From JAFDZV01 sp048594725 (GTDB lineage Bacteria > Bacteroidota > Ignavibacteria > OLB7): a stretch of 64,000 bases of DNA. Below the pieces are notes generated by a model. The model searched no databases. It saw nothing but the letters and a program-made list of their open reading frames with translations, and was not told where the DNA came from. The translations under genes were made by a program, and so were the position numbers. Below, one piece after another: positions 26,377 to 35,726 of the stretch; position 1 is the stretch's first letter, and every line of letters starts with the position of its first letter. Location: positions 1-64,000 of the forward strand of contig JBMDXA010000018.1 in NCBI GenBank assembly GCA_048594725.1, in the 5' to 3' direction.

Positions 26377-27756
26377 CTACTCTTTCCCGGAGTTTTTATC
26401 CCGCTCCAGTTTCGTCACCTGCTCGCCATTCTTCAGATCCTTCGTGATGGCCTTGTAAGGCCCGCTCACCACGATATCTCCGGCTTTCAGGCCGCTCTTG
26501 ATCTCGATATACTGATCGTCGCGGATGCCGGTCTCCACCTGGCGGGCATGCACCACGGTTCCCTCCTGCACAAAGACGATCGGCTTCGGGCGCTCATCGC
26601 GTTGCGCGCGCACCAGCGCCGTGTTGGTGACCCCCTCCGGCTGCTCGGCCTCGTCGTCGGCAGCGGTGGAATCCTCCTCGCGCGTGGTAACCGACTGGAT
26701 GGGCACGGCCACCACATTCGGCCTGGAATCGGTGCGAACGGTTGAAACCACGGTCATGCCGGGACGGAAGCGCTCATCGGGGGAGATGAAGCGGAGGCGC
26801 ACCTCGAAGTTGGTGAGCTGCTCCTGTGTTCCCACCCCGCTCTGCTTCGGGGAGTTGGCGATACGGCTTACCACCGCCAGGAACTTCTGGTTCGGCAGTG
26901 CATCCACCTCCACCTCGGCGGTATCTCCCATCGAGACCTGCACCACATCGGTTTCCGAGACATCCACCACCGACTCGATCACGGAGAGATCGGCCACGGT
27001 CATGATCTCGGTGCCGGTCATCTGAATGGCTCCCACCACCTTTTCGCCGAGCTTGGAGTTGAGCTTCGTCACCACGCCGGAGATCGGGGAGGTGATGGTG
27101 GTTTTGCCGAGCGATTCGCGGATCTGGCGGTAGCTGGCCTGCGCCTCATCCACCTGGAACTTTGCGGCATCCACCTCGGCCTGGCTGATATTGACCTGTG
27201 CCTGCGCGGCCTCCAGATCCTGATCGGTGGCGAGCTTCTTCTCATGCAGCTGGCTCAGGCGGGCCAGATCCTGCTGGTTGCGCAAGAGCGATGCGCGCGA
27301 CTGCGCCTGGCGGGCCTTCGAGGCGGCGATACCTGCCTCGGCCTGCTGCACCTGCGCCGCGAACGACTCCGGATTGATCCTGACCAGCACCTGTCCCTTC
27401 TTCACGCTCTCCCCCTCCTTTGCCCCCAGAAAGATGATCTCGCCGCTGACTTCCGGGGAGATCTTCACCTGGGTTTCCGGGTCCACCACGCCGGTGGCGG
27501 TCACCGTCTGCACGATCGTGCGGGCCATGACCTTTTCGGTCTCCACCGGAGTTCCCTCCGTCTTCTTCCCTCCCATCACCACCATCACCACGATCAGGGC
27601 CAGCACGAGCAGACCGATGATGGCGATGACGGGCCCCTTGCGGGATTTCTTCTTCCGCCTGACGGTGGCCCCGGCGGCATCATGCCCGCCGGCCGGTTCC
27701 CCGGCTGCCGCATTCCGTTTCCGCCTGAGCTCTTCTGATATGCGTGAATCTGCCAT
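26377..27756 (-). CDS. MacA-like periplasmic adaptor (membrane fusion protein)
   Basis: A 459-residue adaptor. ATG 27756 is chosen because the upstream frame is made only of translated repeat DNA. A basic N terminus (about 1-40) precedes a membrane helix (41-63), then a lipoyl/barrel-sandwich motif split by a long helical hairpin (about 110-220), a beta-barrel, and an Asp/Glu-rich C-terminal insertion near 365-385 (TTREEDSTAADDEAEQPEG). Role: links the inner-membrane MacB-type transporter to the outer-membrane channel. It lies in the operon tolC-macA-ATPase-permease-permease. Confidence 0.9.
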   Translation of the reverse strand: MADSRISEELRRKRNAAAGEPAGGHDAAGATVRRKKKSRKGPVIAIIGLLVLALIVVMVVMGGKKTEGTPVETEKVMARTIVQTVTATGVVDPETQVKISPEVSGEIIFLGAKEGESVKKGQVLVRINPESFAAQVQQAEAGIAASKARQAQSRASLLRNQQDLARLSQLHEKKLATDQDLEAAQAQVNISQAEVDAAKFQVDEAQASYRQIRESLGKTTITSPISGVVTKLNSKLGEKVVGAIQMTGTEIMTVADLSVIESVVDVSETDVVQVSMGDTAEVEVDALPNQKFLAVVSRIANSPKQSGVGTQEQLTNFEVRLRFISPDERFRPGMTVVSTVRTDSRPNVVAVPIQSVTTREEDSTAADDEAEQPEGVTNTALVRAQRDERPKPIVFVQEGTVVHARQVETGIRDDQYIEIKSGLKAGDIVVSGPYKAITKDLKNGEQVTKLERDKNSGKE

Positions 27757-27884
27757 GCTGATATAGGACTGAATGCTTGGTGCTAGGTTCTTGTATGTAG
27801 TACTTGCTGCCTGAAAAAACCGCCGGGGATGAGCGCGGGGAAAGGGCCGGTTGTCCGTTCGAGGGCCTGACCACAATCTTCCCC

Positions 27885-28013
27885 AATCGAAAATCTCTCC
27901 CCAATCGTCCCCCTCTTCCCAATCGAAAATCCAAAATCGAAAATCGAAAATTCCCCCTCTTCCAATCCTCCCTCTTCCCAATCGAAAATCCAAAATCGAA
28001 AATCGAAAATCCC
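27885..28013. repeat. Longest AATCGAAAATC repeat block
   Basis: A 32-base unit, TTCCCAATCGAAAATCCAAA followed by ATCGAAAATCGAAAAT, occurs twice almost exactly, with shorter partial units before it. The block runs right up to the TolC stop codon and fills half of the 257-base gap before the adaptor gene. Confidence 0.8.
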
Positions 28014-29366
28014 TCACTCTCCCACCTGGTAGCGGATCTCGAAGATCGCCATGCGGTAATTGAACACCGCGTTCACCTGGTTGATCTGGGCGGTAAGGTA
28101 CTGGTTGTTTGCCAGAAGGTAATCCGAATAACTTCCCGCTCCCAGCCTGAAGCGCTCGTCGGAGGCGTAGCGGCTCTGGCGGGTGGCGGCCACCGCCTTC
28201 TCGGCCGCGCGCAACTGCCGCTCGGCCCCTTCCAGGCGTGCGATCGACTGCTGAAGCTGCGAGCGCGCATCAAGCTCCAATCGTCTCAACTCTATCTCCG
28301 CCGACTGGCGTTGCGCCTCGGCAAGCTCCACCTGTTCGCTGGTACGGAACCCGTCGAACGGGGTGAACTGGAAATTGAGACCGAACTGGGTGTTGGCGCT
28401 TCCATCGGTTGCACCGGCCTTCTGCCAGTACCAGCCGAGCGATGTGGAGATGGTGGGATAATACCCGGAGCGCGCCACGGTGACGGAGCTTTTGGCCGCC
28501 TCCACCCGCAGCCGCGCGGCCTGCAGATCGGCACGGGTACGCCGCTGCGATTCCAGCATCATCTCCAGCGTTCCGAACTGCCCCCTGGTACGGGTCATCT
28601 CGGCCGAATCGATGCTGTTGGCAAGCCCCTCGGAGGAGAGCTGCACCTGCGTAGCCGGATCATAATTCAACAGAAGCTGAAGGTTGTTGCGCGCTATCAG
28701 CGCATCGGTGCGGGACTGCTCCAGCGAAAGCTCCGCATTGGCGACCTCCGCCTCCTGCGAGTAGACCACGCCGATCTGCGCCGCCCCCGCATCGACCAGC
28801 GCGCGGTTCTGCGCAAGCCGCTCGCCGGCCAGCTCCAGATCGGCCTCCCGTATCTCGATAAGCTGCTCGGCGCGCAGCGCGTTCAGAAAGGCGCTCCGTG
28901 CCTGCCAGCTTACATCCTGGCGGGTGCGCGCAAGGCTCTGCAGCGAGGCATCGAACGATGCACGGGCGTTGCTGTAGCTGGCGGTGCGATTGAACCCGTC
29001 GAAGAGCACCAGGCTGGCGCCGGCCGAAGCATCGTAGCTGTAATCGGGACGGCCGGTCTGAAGGGGGATTCCCTGCACGATCACCGTGGGATCATCGCTG
29101 AGCTGCTTGGCGTAACCGCTGTTGATGCTGATCTGCGGAAGGAACGCGCCGAAGGCACCGGTCACCCGCGCCGAGGAGGTCTCCACCTGCGACTGCGAGA
29201 GCGCAACCGAGAGATTCCGTTCCAGCGCAAGCTCCACGGCCTGATCGATCGTGAGGGTTCTGGGAGGCCCGCCACCCGGCACCTGCGAGAATGCCCCGGC
29301 GGAACCTGCTACTATACCTATCGCAAGAAGAAAAGCCTGTGCGGCTCGTGTTGGTCGGTCCATCAT
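28014..29366 (-). CDS. TolC-family outer-membrane efflux channel
   Basis: A 450-residue outer-membrane factor. A signal peptide (about 1-28, ending in GAFSQ) leads to two homologous halves, each with long helical stretches and a short beta region. Typical features are LTIDQAVELALERNLSVALS at the start of half one and the LQAARLRVEAAKSSVTVARSGYYPTI segment in half two. It is the first gene of the leftward efflux operon, so its promoter lies in the long spacer beyond 29366. Together the five genes encode a tripartite exporter spanning both membranes. Confidence 0.9.
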   Translation of the reverse strand: MMDRPTRAAQAFLLAIGIVAGSAGAFSQVPGGGPPRTLTIDQAVELALERNLSVALSQSQVETSSARVTGAFGAFLPQISINSGYAKQLSDDPTVIVQGIPLQTGRPDYSYDASAGASLVLFDGFNRTASYSNARASFDASLQSLARTRQDVSWQARSAFLNALRAEQLIEIREADLELAGERLAQNRALVDAGAAQIGVVYSQEAEVANAELSLEQSRTDALIARNNLQLLLNYDPATQVQLSSEGLANSIDSAEMTRTRGQFGTLEMMLESQRRTRADLQAARLRVEAAKSSVTVARSGYYPTISTSLGWYWQKAGATDGSANTQFGLNFQFTPFDGFRTSEQVELAEAQRQSAEIELRRLELDARSQLQQSIARLEGAERQLRAAEKAVAATRQSRYASDERFRLGAGSYSDYLLANNQYLTAQINQVNAVFNYRMAIFEIRYQVGE

Positions 29367-30231
29367 GGTGTGGCCTTACGGGATGGTTCGCAAAGTGTTA
29401 CGCCCATCATGCCGGGAGGTACGATTCGTTCGTATGATTTTATGCGGTGGATACAGCAGCCCCCCGCTCGCCGGGGAACGAGGTGGCATCTGCGCTCCGT
29501 GCCCGCCGGGGCCGGATGGGTGATATGCGGGCGGGTACGCGCCGATAGCCCGGCATCAGGAAACGAAGGCTCCCGGCCAGGCTATATGAATGGCTGTAGA
29601 TCTAGCTCCCCTACCCCGTGCAAAACTACGAGATTTCAGCGGACTGCATGGCGGGCAGGCCGGCTATCCGTTATCTGCACTATAGACAGAGGACTACTCA
29701 CAACGGAGCGATCTTCCGAGCGGCGGGTACGTGCACACCATGACAGAACACCAGGATGCATCGGGAGCGGCCGGTATAAGTAGACCGGTCCCCTGCATGC
29801 GGCTTCCGTCCGTCATGGATATGACGATTCCCTGCTCCTGGCTGCATGGGGCCATGGCGGCACGGGAACGTGCTGGCAATCCGGCATGATCGCATCAATC
29901 CGGTAGCGGGCGCCGTACTGACAGGGATCGGCAAGGTCCGATAACGGGTCTCCTGTGACACAGGTTCCTGGTAACGATGATCTGCGTACGATCATTGTTA
30001 TCAGCGGAACCGGGCGGGGTCACCGGCTGACGTTCGATCGATGAAGGATGTTCACGATCCGGCCGTGCATCAACCACATGGGGAGCACTGCTCGTTGGAT
30101 TGTAAAGAGCTGATTGAGTTCGAGAGGGAGTTACTGCATCGGGAGTGTGTACCGGTTGGCGGCGTATCCGGTCACGTTTTCGCCGTAGATATCATGGACC
30201 GAGCCGAGACATCGAGACAAGACCCGATGAC
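29367..30231. other. Long intergenic spacer without recognised features
   Basis: About 865 bases, the longest stretch in the window with no assigned gene. Open frames on both strands have translations unlike any family and unusual codon use. The efflux-operon promoter should lie near 29370-29500. No structured RNA family was recognised, although several short inverted repeats occur. Confidence 0.4.
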
Positions 30232-30426
30232 TCATGCAACGTTCCAGCGACGGCGCGAGCTGTTGCGGCTCATGGAGCGATATCCGCAGAACGTGTTCTT
30301 GCAGCGGTGTCCGTCCTTCTTGGCGGCTTCCATCATAAGGCTGTGCTCGCCGCACTTCGGGCAGACGTCATAAACGTTCATGTGGAGCTTGGAATGCTTC
30401 TCGGTGTTGAAATTGTTCTGCTGCAT
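30232..30426 (-). CDS. Small zinc-ribbon protein
   Basis: A 64-residue basic protein. ATG 30426 is chosen because an AGGAG ribosome-binding site precedes it by 11 bases. Four cysteines in the arrangement CPKCGE...HRCKNTFCGYR would bind one zinc ion. The C terminus is Arg/Ser-rich (SMSRNSSRRRWN). Such small ribbons often bind nucleic acid or the ribosome, but no named family is recognised. It stands alone between the spacer and the fused E1 gene. Confidence 0.62.
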   Translation of the reverse strand: MQQNNFNTEKHSKLHMNVYDVCPKCGEHSLMMEAAKKDGHRCKNTFCGYRSMSRNSSRRRWNVA

Positions 30427-30733
30427 CGTTGGTTGACTCCTGAATCTGATTCGTAGTATCTGTTCTGATAACTCTGATTTGCTTGTTGGAAACAGCATGA
30501 ATTGCTGCTCTACAGATAAATAGAACCAAAAGCCGGGCCAAAACTTTTGAAAGGGGGAGACAGATGATGAAAGCAGACCGGGTTGTAAAGGCGGAATATG
30601 CCGGAAAGCGCCTCTGACGGGCCGGAAAGGGGCCTGAAGACCGGTTTTTCCCTCCGCGTGTGCGGATTTCGGAGGATGAGCCCGGCGCAGCGGGATTCAA
30701 GAGCTTTTTTGGATGGAATGGGCCAAAAACGAA
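30427..30733. other. Intergenic, nothing recognised
   Basis: About 310 bases between the zinc-ribbon gene and the E1 terminator. It should hold the zinc-ribbon promoter. No repeat or RNA seen. Confidence 0.35.
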
Positions 30734-30761
30734 GAATCCCCCCCGGAACCGGAGGGGATTC
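30734..30761 (-). terminator. Terminator of fused E1 gene
   Basis: GAATCCCC..GGGGATTC stem around a CCGGAACCGG apex, 23 bases after the E1 stop codon. A T run (CGTTTTTGG) follows on the minus strand. Confidence 0.65.
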
Positions 30762-30784
30762 GTATGTTTTGCCTGCGATTTCGT

Positions 30785-32929
30785 TTAGAACGCAATCAGC
30801 TCTTTCGACTTGGAATAGATGTCATCCGCGTTCAGCAGGATAGCCCGTTCCAGAACCGGGGAGAAGCCGACCGGCGTTTCCCTGCTTCCGAGACGGAACA
30901 CCGGGGCATCCAGCTCGCGGAAACAGTTGGCCGAGATGATCCCCGCCACCTCCCCGCCGATGCCCCCCAGCACACGATCCTCGTGCGCGATCAGCACCCG
31001 GCTGGTCTTGCGAACCGTTGCCACGATCGCCTCCTCATCCAGCGGCTTCAGCGAGCGAAGATCGAGGACCTCGACTTCGATCCCCTCGGCGGCCAGCTTC
31101 TCGGCGGCCTGCAGGGCAAGATGCACCGCATTGCCGTAGGCGATGATGGACATATGGCGTCCCTCGCGGCGCACCCGCGCCGAGCCGAACGGCACTTCGA
31201 ATCCCTCCGGGATCGGGGCCTTGGCCCAGCCGTGATTGTACAGGAACTTCGGCTCCAGGAACACCGACATCCCGCGCGAACGAAGGCAGGTGCGGAGCAG
31301 GCCGGCGGCATCATCGGCGAACGCCGGATAGACGATCCTCATCCCCGGAAGAGGGAGCAGCGACGCCTCGATGTTCTGCGAATGATAGAGGCCGCCGGTG
31401 ATATACCCGCCGGAGGCGATACGAACCGTGACGTTGGGGGAGAACTGCCCACGCGTGCGCCAGTATTCATGCCCCATCTCCACGCACTGCTCCATGGCCG
31501 GCCAGAAGTAATCGGCGAACTCCGCCCCTTCCACCAGCACCCGGATGTTGTCGTTGAAGCGGCTGAAGCCGTTGGCCGTGCCGACGATATAATCCTCGGC
31601 GATCGGGGCGTTGTGCACCCGCGCGCGGCCGAACTCCTGCTGCATCCCCTTGGAGACGTTGAAGATGCCCCCCTTGTCGCGGGTGGCGACATCCTGTCCC
31701 CACATGAACGTATCGGGGTTGTGGCGGAACTCCTCCTTCATGGTGGCGTTCAGCGACTGCAACAGGGTCATCTCCTCCCCGCTCCCGGTGCGGTTCTCCC
31801 TGGCCGGGTACGGATCAGCGATCAGGAAGTCCTTGTAGCTCTCCATCGTCGGGTCGGGCATGGCCTCCCCCTGATCGGCCGCGGCGAACATCTCGGCCTT
31901 GTTCTCCTTCTCGATGGCGGCCAGCTGCTCTTCGGTGGCGATGCCATCGTTCAGAAGAAGCGCGCGGAGCTTGCGGACCGGGTCCTGCTCGCGGGCCTTC
32001 CCCAGCTCATCCTCGGAGCGGTAGAGCTCGTGGCGGTCGGAGTTGGAATGCGAGCCGATACGGACGCACTGCGCGTGCACCATCGCCGGCCCCTCGCCGC
32101 TCCGGATATAGGCTATCGCCTCCTGCATACCGCGCCAGGAGTCCAGCACATCGGTGCCGTCCACCTGGATGATCTTCAGGTTGGGGAAGCCGCGGAAGTT
32201 ATCGGAGATGACCGGTGTGGGGAACGACTCCTCGATCGGCACGGAGATGCCGTAGCCGTTGTTCTGGATCACGAAGACCACCGGGTACCTGTTGGTGCAG
32301 GCGCCGTTGACGGCCTCGTAGAAATAGCCCTCGGCACAGGCCGACTCGCCGCTGGAGTAGAAGCTGATGGCGTCCGACTTGTAGTACTGGATGGCCTTGG
32401 CGGTTCCCACGGCCTGCGGCGCATGGTTGCCGGTGGCGCTGGAAACGTTCTGGATGCCGATCTCCGGCTTGGCGAAGTGGTTCGACATATGACGGCCACC
32501 GCCGGCTACATCCCCATCCTTCGACAATCCGTTCAGGATGATCTCAAGCGGCGTCAGCCCTGCGGCCAGGCAGGTCATCAGGTCGCGATAGTAGGGGAAG
32601 AGGAAATCCTTCTTCTGGCGGAACGACGCCCCGAGCGCGAGCTGAATACCTTCATGCCCTGCGCATGGCGCGTGGTAACTCCACCCTTTTGCCTGCTTCA
32701 GATAGTTGGCGGCCTTCTCGTCGAGGATACGGCCGAGGTGCATCAGACGATACCACCCGATCAGGGTGGTGTTGTCCGGGCGGGAATCGGCAGATGCAGG
32801 GGCTCCATTACCGCCGTTGACGGCAGCGGCCTTGCGCTGCGCCGCCCGTACCGGCTTGGCTTCCCCCCCGTTCTTCTGCTCTATCTCGCTCTTGGGCTTG
32901 CTTTTGGCTTTCGGTTGACTGGCACTCAT
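30785..32929 (-). CDS. Fused alpha-beta E1 of a branched-chain-type 2-oxo acid dehydrogenase
   Basis: A 714-residue fusion of the two E1 subunits. A Lys/Ala-rich disordered leader (1-45) precedes E1-alpha (about 50-395), with the thiamine-diphosphate motif S-G-E-S..N-N (SSGESACAEGYF to IQNNGYGIS). The E instead of D is as in branched-chain enzymes. E1-beta follows (about 415-714), starting EEMTLLQSLNATMKEEF and including IAEDYIVGTANG and VLIAHEDRVLGG. Role: decarboxylates a 2-oxo acid and passes the acyl group to the lipoyl E2. E2 and E3 genes are not in the window. Pyruvate cannot be excluded as substrate. Confidence 0.88.
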   Translation of the reverse strand: MSASQPKAKSKPKSEIEQKNGGEAKPVRAAQRKAAAVNGGNGAPASADSRPDNTTLIGWYRLMHLGRILDEKAANYLKQAKGWSYHAPCAGHEGIQLALGASFRQKKDFLFPYYRDLMTCLAAGLTPLEIILNGLSKDGDVAGGGRHMSNHFAKPEIGIQNVSSATGNHAPQAVGTAKAIQYYKSDAISFYSSGESACAEGYFYEAVNGACTNRYPVVFVIQNNGYGISVPIEESFPTPVISDNFRGFPNLKIIQVDGTDVLDSWRGMQEAIAYIRSGEGPAMVHAQCVRIGSHSNSDRHELYRSEDELGKAREQDPVRKLRALLLNDGIATEEQLAAIEKENKAEMFAAADQGEAMPDPTMESYKDFLIADPYPARENRTGSGEEMTLLQSLNATMKEEFRHNPDTFMWGQDVATRDKGGIFNVSKGMQQEFGRARVHNAPIAEDYIVGTANGFSRFNDNIRVLVEGAEFADYFWPAMEQCVEMGHEYWRTRGQFSPNVTVRIASGGYITGGLYHSQNIEASLLPLPGMRIVYPAFADDAAGLLRTCLRSRGMSVFLEPKFLYNHGWAKAPIPEGFEVPFGSARVRREGRHMSIIAYGNAVHLALQAAEKLAAEGIEVEVLDLRSLKPLDEEAIVATVRKTSRVLIAHEDRVLGGIGGEVAGIISANCFRELDAPVFRLGSRETPVGFSPVLERAILLNADDIYSKSKELIAF

Positions 32930-33218
32930 AGTTTATATTCCGCCCTTCGAGGCGCCTAGTTCTCGATTGACACGTGAAGATCTTAATATACGGTTCCCTC
33001 TCTGGACGGCCATATGAAGGGCTTAATTTGTTACATGAGCGAACAAAACGAGCGGCGGCGGGGCGAACAGAGTAAAAAAAGAGGGCACCGGCGCTCAACA
33101 CCGGGACATCTTCATCGTCATTTCCAGACCACACGCCCGGCCGTTACGCCGGGTATACCGGGCCCGCGGCGGTTTCCGTGGAGATTTTCTTTCAACCTTC
33201 AGCATTCCCTGCATCCGT

Positions 33219-35342
33219 ATGAGGCATTTCAGACTACTGTGCTCCGCGCTCCTGATTGCTCTGTGCTCCTCTCTGGCGCTGATGGCGCAGGATTCGCTCC
33301 GCTACTACCGCCTCTACCTGAAGGATAAAGGGACCCCTGAAAGAACTCTCTCCCCTGCCGATCCCTTCTACAAGCAGGCAACCGCCCATCTTACCGGCCG
33401 GGCCCTCGCCCGCCGCGCCAGGGTGCTGCCGGCCGGGAGCCTCGTCTCCACGAGCGATCTTCCCTTGTACCCCCCCTATCTAGAGGCCATCGCCGCGGCC
33501 GGAGCCGAGGTGCGGCAGACCTCCCGCTGGCTGAACACCGCCATGGTCCTGGCCGACTCGGCAACCTACGAGCGGCTCCGCTCCCTCCCCTTTCTCGATT
33601 CGGCGCGGATGATGAAGGCGCGCCGGCGCACTACCGATATCCCGTTCGGCAAGGGAAGCTCCCTCGTGCGGATACAGACTTCTCCCCCCCCTGCCGATCC
33701 CCGTTCCTTCTGCATCACCGATCACTACGGGCGCGCCGACTATCAGAACCGGATGACCGGCATCGACAAGGGACATATGCTCGGTATCGCCGGCGAGGGG
33801 GTGCTGGTGGGAGTGCTGGACGCCGGGTTCGACTGGCGCGGGCATGCCGCGCTCCGGCATCTGAATGTGATCGCCGAACATGACTTCGTCTTCAACGACA
33901 GCAATGTGGCCGACGAGCCGGGGGAGTTCGGAGCCGAGTCGCACGGCACCACCGTGATGGGGATGATCGGGGGATATTACCAGAACGTTCTGATAGGAGG
34001 TGCCCCGCACGCCAGCTTCATCCTTGCCAAGACCGAGGATATCCGGAGCGAACGGCAGGTGGAGGAGGATAATTTCGTGGCCGGCCTGGAGTGGATAGAA
34101 TCGATGGGGGCGGATGTGACCAACACCTCGCTCGGCTATACCACGTTCGATGCCCCGGAACGCTCCCACGACTATAGCGAACTGGACGGGCGCACCGCCC
34201 ATGCCTCGCGCGGGCTGAACCACGCCGTATCGCTCGGGGTGGTCTGCGTGGTGGCCGCCGGCAACGAGGCCGGCAGATACAACTACGTCAGCGTCCCGGC
34301 CGAGGCCGATTCGGCGATCGCCGTGGCGGCGGTGGACTCCAGCGGCAGAGTGGCCTATTTCAGCAGCAGGGGATTCGGCGAGATGACCGTGCCGGGACGG
34401 GTCCGGCTGAAGCCGGATGTTGCCGCGTTCGGCGTGGGCAACTGGGGCGCCGATCATAGCGATACCTTCAGAATCCTGACCGGCCAGGGAACATCCTATG
34501 CCTCGCCGATGGTGGCCGGGGCGGTGGCGATGATCCTTTCGGCACGGCCCGGACTTACCCCCTACCAGGTGCGGGAACTTCTGTACAAGACCTCCAGCCG
34601 CGCCACCGATCCGGATACCGCCGTGGGACACGGGGTGGTGAATGTGGGAAGAGCCCTTCAGGAATTGAGCCGGAGCGCGCCGGTGGTGGGACTGCCGAAG
34701 GTGATGATGTTCGGCGATCATCTCTCCATCATCGCCGGAACCCTGTTCGAGGGGGGCATGCCGATGGGGCAGTTCCGGAACGATCTCCCCCTCTCCTCCT
34801 ATCTGGCCTTGACGGTGGGGGTTCCCGGCGGGCCCGATACCACCATACTGCAACCGCAGCCCCTGGCCGGGGTGGCACGATGGTACGTTCCGGCAACCGT
34901 GCGCGGAATCAGCCTTACCCCGGAAGACAGCGTGGACCTGATGATCCGCTATGCCTCCACCGGCGAGATCGTCCGGCAGGGACGCTTCGGCCTGGGAGCA
35001 TCGCAGGGCACCTTCCAGGTGGCGCAGGGGGTTCCGGATCTGGTCACAAGCACGCTCTGCGAGATACCGGCCATGCCGGGCACATCGGTAGCGGTGGCGG
35101 TGCCGAACCCGTTCCGCCAGTTCACCATGATCGGCTTCGAGACCGGCGATAGAGCCACCGTCTCGCTGACGGTCTACAACGCGCTCGGCCAGGAGGTGGC
35201 CCGGCTTATCGACCAGCGGGAGATGGACCCCGGATTCCATACCAGCTACTTCCAGCCCGCCGGGCTGCCGGCCGGCTCCTACTACTACATGCTCCAGGTG
35301 GGAGAGGATGTGCGAAGCCAGCAGGTGATTTATACGAAGTAA
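33219..35342 (+). CDS. Secreted subtilisin-like protease with T9SS sorting domain
   Basis: A 707-residue S8-family protease. Signal peptide residues 1-23 (ending in ALMAQ). A prodomain-like region (about 25-160) precedes the catalytic domain with D201 (GVLDAGFDW), H242 (ESHGTTVMGMI), oxyanion N349 (AAGNEAG) and S426 (GTSYASPMVAGA). A beta-rich linker follows (500-620). The last 75 residues are a type-A sorting domain (PNPFRQFTMIGF, then AGLPAGSYYYMLQ and VIYTK), implying export by type IX secretion. All catalytic residues are present, so it should be active at the cell surface or outside. Confidence 0.93.
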   Translation: MRHFRLLCSALLIALCSSLALMAQDSLRYYRLYLKDKGTPERTLSPADPFYKQATAHLTGRALARRARVLPAGSLVSTSDLPLYPPYLEAIAAAGAEVRQTSRWLNTAMVLADSATYERLRSLPFLDSARMMKARRRTTDIPFGKGSSLVRIQTSPPPADPRSFCITDHYGRADYQNRMTGIDKGHMLGIAGEGVLVGVLDAGFDWRGHAALRHLNVIAEHDFVFNDSNVADEPGEFGAESHGTTVMGMIGGYYQNVLIGGAPHASFILAKTEDIRSERQVEEDNFVAGLEWIESMGADVTNTSLGYTTFDAPERSHDYSELDGRTAHASRGLNHAVSLGVVCVVAAGNEAGRYNYVSVPAEADSAIAVAAVDSSGRVAYFSSRGFGEMTVPGRVRLKPDVAAFGVGNWGADHSDTFRILTGQGTSYASPMVAGAVAMILSARPGLTPYQVRELLYKTSSRATDPDTAVGHGVVNVGRALQELSRSAPVVGLPKVMMFGDHLSIIAGTLFEGGMPMGQFRNDLPLSSYLALTVGVPGGPDTTILQPQPLAGVARWYVPATVRGISLTPEDSVDLMIRYASTGEIVRQGRFGLGASQGTFQVAQGVPDLVTSTLCEIPAMPGTSVAVAVPNPFRQFTMIGFETGDRATVSLTVYNALGQEVARLIDQREMDPGFHTSYFQPAGLPAGSYYYMLQVGEDVRSQQVIYTK

Positions 35343-35726
35343 AAGGGTCAGTGGTCAGTGCGCGGGCTGCGCCCGCTGTCCGTGGTCCGTGGCTGGTGGA
35401 GCAGGGGCTTGCGGCAACTGGGGAGAAGATCTTCTCTCCAACTCCGGACCCCGAACTCGGGGGCTCCAGAACTATTCTCCCCGATCGAAAATCCAAAATC
35501 GAAAATCTCCAGGAACGATTTGTATCCCTCCCCCGTTCCTGCTTCCCGTAGATTCCCGCAAGAGCGGGCTAGTCCCTGCCGGGGGCCGGCTCCGGAGCCA
35601 TAGAGTTCCTCTCCGGCCGGGTGCCGGCATGGCGCCCCTGCTACTGAACGCGGCGGATACACCTTCATTCAATCCCCCGGCGCCGCGCCGCGATGGCCGC
35701 GGCCGTGGGGATATCATACAGGCACG
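35343..35726. repeat. Repeat-rich intergenic region
   Basis: About 385 bases. Positions 35347-35403 carry GGTCAGTGGTCAGTGCGCG, a GCGGGCTGCGCCCGC hairpin and GTCCGTGGTCCGTGG. Positions 35481-35510 hold CGATCGAAAATCCAAAATCG with a further GAAAATC. Both families recur across the window. The exporter promoter must lie downstream of them. Confidence 0.6.

Noticed and set aside
27804..29783. 659-codon open frame antisense to tolC
   Set aside because: Its N-terminal part is translated repeat DNA and the rest mirrors tolC codons. No domain is recognisable.
30713..32959. 748-codon open frame antisense to the fused E1
   Set aside because: It mirrors the E1 gene, which has complete thiamine-binding motifs on the other strand.
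33480..35240. 586-codon open frame antisense to the subtilisin-like gene
   Set aside because: The sense gene has the full catalytic triad, a signal peptide and a sorting domain. The antisense frame has none.
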